From Oscillochloris sp. ZM17-4 (GTDB lineage Bacteria > Chloroflexota > Chloroflexia > Chloroflexales > Chloroflexaceae), in NCBI RefSeq assembly GCF_019599295.1, contig NZ_JAIEWN010000030.1, positions 1-38,210 on the forward strand: a DNA stretch of 38,210 nucleotides, read 5' to 3'. The notes under the pieces are model-generated. The model was not told the DNA's origin. It did not search any database and saw nothing but the letters and a program-made list of their open reading frames with translations. Both the position numbers and the translations under genes were made by a program. Positions 34,456 through 38,210 of this stretch are shown here, piece by piece. The stretch's first letter is position 1. Each line of letters begins with the position of its first letter.

Positions 34456-35649
34456 CTAGCCCAGCCGGATGCGCGGATCGACGATCGTGTAGAGAATATC
34501 GGTGATCAGGATGCCGATCAGCAGCAGCACCACATTGATCAGCAGCAGGGCGTTGGCGACATTGTAGTCGCTGCGGCCGAGGGCGTCGATGTAGAGCCGG
34601 CCGAGGCCCGGCCAGTTGAAGACCGTCTCGGTGATCAGGGCGCCGCCGAAGAGCGTGGCCAGCACGCCGGCCAGCAGGGTGATGAAGGGGATGAGCGAGT
34701 TGCGCAGGGCGTGCTTGAGCACCACGGCGCTCTCCTTAACCCCCTTGGCCCGCGCGGTGCGCACATAGTCCTGGCTCAGCACCTCGAGCATGCTGCCGCG
34801 CACAAAGCGGCTCCAGCCGGCGATGCTGATGAAGGTCAGCACGCCGCAGGGCATCAGGAAGCGCAGGAAGCGGTCGAAGAACGAGCCGGCCTCGATGGTG
34901 CCGAGCAGCGGGATGGCATAGTCGCGGATGCCGACCGCGTCGCCCGAGGGCAGGTAGGGCAGCCCGGCCTGCTTGGCCAGCACCGAGAAGATCAGGATGG
35001 CGAAGATGCCGAAGACGAAGCTGGGCAGCGACGAGCCGACGAAGGCGATCGTCGTCATGGTGTAGTCGAAGCGCGAGTACTGCTTGACCGCCGAGTAGAC
35101 CCCGATCGGCACGGCGATCACCAGGGCCAGCAGGGTCGAGCCGCCCATCAGGTAGAGCGTGTAGGGCAGGCGGGTGCCGATCAGGTCGATCACCGGGCGG
35201 TCGCGCAGGATCACCTGCGAGACGCCGAAGTCGAGGAAGAAGACGCCGCGGCTGCTCTTGCGGCCCTCAAGGTCGGCCAGGGTCACGGGCTGATCGCAGC
35301 CCTCCTCGACGATCTCGGTGCGGCCGTCGGGGTAGCGCAGGCGCACCTGGCCGGGGATGGCGCAGCCGACCGTCCAGTCGGCGCCGATCGAGCCGAGGAT
35401 CGGGCCGGTGGGCCAGCCGATCAGCCAGCGCGAGAAGCGCACCGGCGCGTAGATATCGAGCTCGAAGCGCTGCTTGACGCGCAGAATATCGTCCTGGTTG
35501 ATCCGGTTCACGCCGCCGTTCTGGCGCTCGCCGAGCAACTGGTCGATCGGCCCGCCGGGCGAGATGTAGAGCAATGTGTAGGAGCAGATCGCGGCCACGA
35601 TCGTCACGAGAAACATCTGGAGTAATCTACGGACTAAAAATGCAGCCAT
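34456..35649 (-). CDS. Peptide ABC transporter permease, DppB/OppB type, with enlarged periplasmic domain
   Basis: A 397-residue permease, about 60-80 residues longer than usual. The N-terminal helix (LVRRLLQMFLVTIVAAICSYTLLYISPGGP) and the C-terminal core (DLIGTRLPYTLYL, EAA loop VRTARAKGVKESAVVLKHALRNSLIP, VFNWPGLGRLYIDALG, ILITDILYTIVDPRI) are canonical. The extra length lies in the first periplasmic loop (about 70-150), which contains IGADWTVGCAIPGQVRLRYPDGRTEIVEEGCDQ with two cysteines that could form a disulfide. Upstream on the same strand is the permuted binding protein. Confidence 0.93.
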   Translation of the reverse strand: MAAFLVRRLLQMFLVTIVAAICSYTLLYISPGGPIDQLLGERQNGGVNRINQDDILRVKQRFELDIYAPVRFSRWLIGWPTGPILGSIGADWTVGCAIPGQVRLRYPDGRTEIVEEGCDQPVTLADLEGRKSSRGVFFLDFGVSQVILRDRPVIDLIGTRLPYTLYLMGGSTLLALVIAVPIGVYSAVKQYSRFDYTMTTIAFVGSSLPSFVFGIFAILIFSVLAKQAGLPYLPSGDAVGIRDYAIPLLGTIEAGSFFDRFLRFLMPCGVLTFISIAGWSRFVRGSMLEVLSQDYVRTARAKGVKESAVVLKHALRNSLIPFITLLAGVLATLFGGALITETVFNWPGLGRLYIDALGRSDYNVANALLLINVVLLLIGILITDILYTIVDPRIRLG

Positions 35650-35663
35650 AGGCTTCTCGCTTT

Positions 35664-35797
35664 AGACAGGGGACAGCGCACAGGGGGCAGGGGACAGGCA
35701 AACCAATAGTGGACAGCGATGCGCGATCCTTCAGCTATGCCCTGGTCCTGTGTCCTGTCCCCTGTCCCCTGTCCCCTGTCCCCTGTCCCCTTGTTTA
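35664..35797. repeat. Inverted heptanucleotide arrays (GGACAGG / CTGTCCC)
   Basis: Left: AGACAGG, GGACAGC, GCACAGG, GGGCAGG, GGACAGG (about 35664-35698). Right: five or more CTGTCCC units (35754-35790), ending CTTGTTTAC. The left edge CTTTAGACAGG resembles the CTTTAGGCAAGG edge at 9652. No gene lies between the arms. Confidence 0.88.
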
Positions 35798-37759
35798 CTT
35801 CACGAACAGGTTCATGTCGATGTGCTCCCAGGTCGGGCTGGCGATGGTGTAGGCCTGCACGTCGCCCTTAGCGGCGGCGTCCAGCACCGTCTGCACCTCA
35901 GCGCCGGCGCCGAGGGTCTCGGTGCCCAGGGCATCAAGCTCGCCGGTGAGCAGCTGGGCCACGGCCTGGTTGGTGTCGGCGATGAACTTGATCACGATCT
36001 TCTTGACCGCCGGCTCGCCCTTGTAGTAGTTCGGGTTGGCGGTGAAGGTCATGCTCTGGCCCTTGTCCCAGCTCTCCAGGATGTAGGGGCCGTCGCTCAT
36101 CGGCTTCTCGGCGATCTCAGGCAGGGTGCTCCACTCCTTGGCCGGCACATCGGCCAGCGTGCGGCCGTCGCTCAGCACCTGGTGGGCCGGGTAGGCCCCG
36201 AAGCCCGCGCCGGCGAAGTAGGTCGGCCACTGCACGCCGGGGTGGAAGGTGACGGTGTAGGAGGTGTCGCTGGTCACGTCGAACGTGGCCACCGACTCGC
36301 AGTAGGTCAGCGAGACATTGCCGGACTCGGGGTCGCAGGTGATCTTGTGGGCCAGCTCGTAGTCGGCCTTGACCAGCGGCTTGCCGTCCTCCCACTTCAG
36401 GCCATCGATGAAGGTGTCGGTCACGGTCAGCTGCTTCATGGTCAGCGTACCGCTGTCGTAGGTGACGGTCTCGCCGGTGGAGTCCACAACCTCGACGCCC
36501 TTGGCCAGGGCCACCGCCTCGCCGGCGGTGTTCCAGACCATGTCGCCCTCCTTGACCTCGATGTCCTCATTCTTGGCCGCGCCGCTCTCGATCGTCGAGA
36601 GGGCCTTGAGCCCCTTGGCCTGGTAGTCGTAGCTGAAGGAGGTGCTGGCCGGCACGCCGAGCAGGTAGGCGGCGGTGCGCTGCACGGCGGCGCTCTCGAC
36701 CACGCCCCAGAGGCTGGCCGGCTCCTGGGTGAAGCCCAGCACCAGAGTGTCGCCGTCGGTCACCGTCCACTCATCGGCGTTGGCCGTGTAGTAGTCGGTC
36801 GGGTCAGGCTTGAAGCCCTCGAAGCGGTTGCTGGCGGCGGCGGCCTCGGTGCGGTTGAACAGCGGCAGGCTCACCATATCCTTGGTGAACTCGGCCTGCA
36901 CGATGCCGTACTGCTTGATCCGCTCGTCGCGGTTGAGCGTGTTGTTGGCGGCGACGATCGCCTTGCTGGCGGCGTCGTTGCACCAGCCCATGTAGTTCTG
37001 GCCCTCCCAGTTGTTCGAGGGCAGCGGGATCTGGTTGCAGGAGTAGAGCGTCTGGCCGCCGGGGTCGGCCTGGCCCACCCAGGCGAAGGCGCCCAGCTCG
37101 AAGTCGCGGCGCTGCAGGCCGGTGCTGCTGCCGAACCACCAGGAGCCGGGGGCGTAGGTCGGGATGACCTGGATGCCGCAGGCGGACATCTGCTGGATGA
37201 AGACGGCCGACCATGTCTGGCGGAACTGGGCGTTGGTGGTGGTGAAGCTGAGAGACAGCACATCGCCGGCGTCGTTGGCCCGCCCGCCGTTGCCGTCGTC
37301 CTTCCAGCCGGCCTCCTCAAGCAGCGCCTTGCCCTTCTCCACATCGAAGGGGTAGGTGGTGATGCCCGTGGTGGCCGCGGCCCAGTGGGCCTTCGGCAGG
37401 AATGTGTCCATCAGCAGGCCCTGCTGCTGCTCCTCGTTGAGGAAGGGGTAGACCGAGGCGATCATCTCAGGGCGGTTGGAGCAGTAGGCGATCGCCTGGC
37501 GCACCCTCAGGTCGCCCAGGATGGGGTTCGGGGTAGTGAAGGCCTCATTGGCGGCCGGGGCGGCCGGCTCAGCCGGGGCGGCCGTCTGCTCGACAACAAC
37601 GGTCTCTTTCACCACCTCGGGCGCGGATGTCTGCACCACAACCACGGTCTCGCGGATGGGCTCCTGGGCGGCGGGCGTGCCGCCGCAGGCGGCCAGGGCG
37701 GGGATCATCAGGCCCAACAGCATGAGCCCAGCGATGGAGCGCTTGGAGAACGTACTCAT
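35795..37759 (-). CDS. Peptide-binding lipoprotein of ABC transporter family 5, circularly permuted
   Basis: A 654-residue lipoprotein: signal peptide with lipobox LAAC (Cys25), Thr/Pro/Ala-rich tether (28-72), then binding domains. The order of conserved blocks is inverted relative to DppA/OppA. DLRVRQAIAYCSNRPEMIASVY, found near residue 300 in DppA, is here at 83-104, followed by YPFDVEKGKALLEEAGW and the DppA C-terminal blocks to EGFKPDP (about 320). Only then comes the usual N-terminal start LVLGFTQEPASL (339-350), with SDGPYILESW and NYYKGEPAVKKIVIKFIADT (about 575-595) after it. The chain stops at EHIDMNLF, the strand that normally leads into the DVRVRQA block. It should deliver peptides or similar ligands to the permeases encoded downstream. 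Strong AAGGAGGA site. Confidence 0.9.
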   Translation of the reverse strand: MSTFSKRSIAGLMLLGLMIPALAACGGTPAAQEPIRETVVVVQTSAPEVVKETVVVEQTAAPAEPAAPAANEAFTTPNPILGDLRVRQAIAYCSNRPEMIASVYPFLNEEQQQGLLMDTFLPKAHWAAATTGITTYPFDVEKGKALLEEAGWKDDGNGGRANDAGDVLSLSFTTTNAQFRQTWSAVFIQQMSACGIQVIPTYAPGSWWFGSSTGLQRRDFELGAFAWVGQADPGGQTLYSCNQIPLPSNNWEGQNYMGWCNDAASKAIVAANNTLNRDERIKQYGIVQAEFTKDMVSLPLFNRTEAAAASNRFEGFKPDPTDYYTANADEWTVTDGDTLVLGFTQEPASLWGVVESAAVQRTAAYLLGVPASTSFSYDYQAKGLKALSTIESGAAKNEDIEVKEGDMVWNTAGEAVALAKGVEVVDSTGETVTYDSGTLTMKQLTVTDTFIDGLKWEDGKPLVKADYELAHKITCDPESGNVSLTYCESVATFDVTSDTSYTVTFHPGVQWPTYFAGAGFGAYPAHQVLSDGRTLADVPAKEWSTLPEIAEKPMSDGPYILESWDKGQSMTFTANPNYYKGEPAVKKIVIKFIADTNQAVAQLLTGELDALGTETLGAGAEVQTVLDAAAKGDVQAYTIASPTWEHIDMNLFVK

Positions 37760-38061
37760 CGTCGTTCAATCCTCCTTAAGAAAACAGGAATCTGTCGGTG
37801 ACACAGCGGTTCATCAGCCGGCCTGGGGGGGATGGGCCGGCACGGACACGGGCGGTATCTGAGGGAATCACCTCCCTTCTCGCAGGGCAGGGGATCAGTC
37901 GCACGATACAGCACGGCAAAGCTGCCAGGCTCCGTCAGATATGACGCCTGGCGATCCGTGAGGGGCGACCCGAGCCTGGGGTGCGCAGCCCCGTGGTGTG
38001 TCACAGCGATGATAATCGGGAAGACACCTGTACGTGCAGTTTACAGAGATTATGTCTTTTG
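37760..38061 (-). other. Long 5' leader of the transporter operon
   Basis: About 295 bases between the promoter at 38062 and the binding-protein ATG. An 82-codon open frame (37756-38004) is rich in Pro and Arg and has no good ribosome site, so I do not call it. A possible GAAGGGAGGTGAT ribosome-like site lies near 37870. No known riboswitch was recognised. Confidence 0.4.
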
Positions 38062-38090
38062 AGTATACGGGGTAACATCTGTAGTGTCAA
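38062..38090 (-). promoter_or_regulatory. Consensus promoter of the peptide transporter operon
   Basis: On the minus strand TTGACA (38090-38085), a 17-base spacer and TATACT (38067-38062). Transcription would start near 38055 and read into the permuted binding protein and permeases. The last 110 bases of the window beyond it show no gene. Confidence 0.78.
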
Positions 38091-38210
38091 ATGTTAAGCC
38101 TATTAAGAGGGGGGGCTTTAGGGCATTGGGAAGGGGAAAGGACGCGCTAAGGCCGAGGGCGAGCGGGCGCGGCTGGGCGGGCGCAACGGCACCTCCCGGT
38201 GGGGGTGCGG

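Noticed and set aside
37756-38004. 82-codon leader gene before the transporter operon
   Set aside because: It overlaps the start of the binding-protein gene, has Pro/Arg-rich shadow composition and no convincing ribosome site.

Overview
The window is a GC-rich stretch (roughly two-thirds G+C by eye) from a bacterium that is most likely a member of the Chloroflexota, class Chloroflexia. This rests on the protein style (a two-lobed peptide-binding lipoprotein with permuted lobes, a long-form HPF, the type ISP fragment) and on the dense palindromic and heptanucleotide repeats between genes. It is an inference without a database search. No rRNA, tRNA or CRISPR array was seen.

Layout. 1-3.1 kb: a dynamin-like GTPase, a small membrane protein and a stand-alone receiver protein, all on the minus strand. 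3.2-9.6 kb: a GAF-histidine kinase (minus) diverges across a MITE-like element from a plus-strand run. That run encodes an OmpR-type response regulator, a C25/caspase-fold cysteine protease, an unknown protein with a hydrophobic C-terminus, a small protein homologous to the protease's C-terminal domain, and SufE. This run is the best candidate for an undescribed system. 10.2-11.6 kb: an aldehyde dehydrogenase. 11.6-15.4 kb: a decayed mobile/defence island with a large serine recombinase, a small gene broken by an amber codon, an HTH/excisionase-like gene, a 5'-truncated NYN-domain gene and the C-terminal piece of a type ISP restriction-modification enzyme.

15.4-26.2 kb is mostly housekeeping: tsaD (with heptanucleotide repeats inserted in its coding sequence), an Rrf2 regulator and membrane protein with matching operators, mazEF, a DUF255/YyaL thioredoxin-fold protein, a GT4 glycosyltransferase, hpf with a structured leader, an amidohydrolase fused to a CYTH domain, and coaE. 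26.3-27.3 kb: a MoxR AAA+ ATPase. 27.3-38.1 kb: two tandem oligopeptide/dipeptide ABC transporter operons on the minus strand. The upstream one starts from a consensus promoter at 38.06-38.09 kb, and its binding protein is a circular permutation of the family 5 fold. The two operons meet in a chimeric gene in which an ATPase runs straight into the second half of another binding protein, as expected from a deletion between the operons.

The most pervasive unexplained signal is repeat structure. There are at least a dozen long perfect hairpins with three- or four-base loops, in several families, plus arrays of 7-bp units that often face each other as inverted pairs. Several hairpins begin exactly at the stop codon of the neighbouring gene and supply that stop. 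In the main family (ends GTAGGGCCGAAGCATT) the middle of the stem differs between copies while pairing stays perfect.
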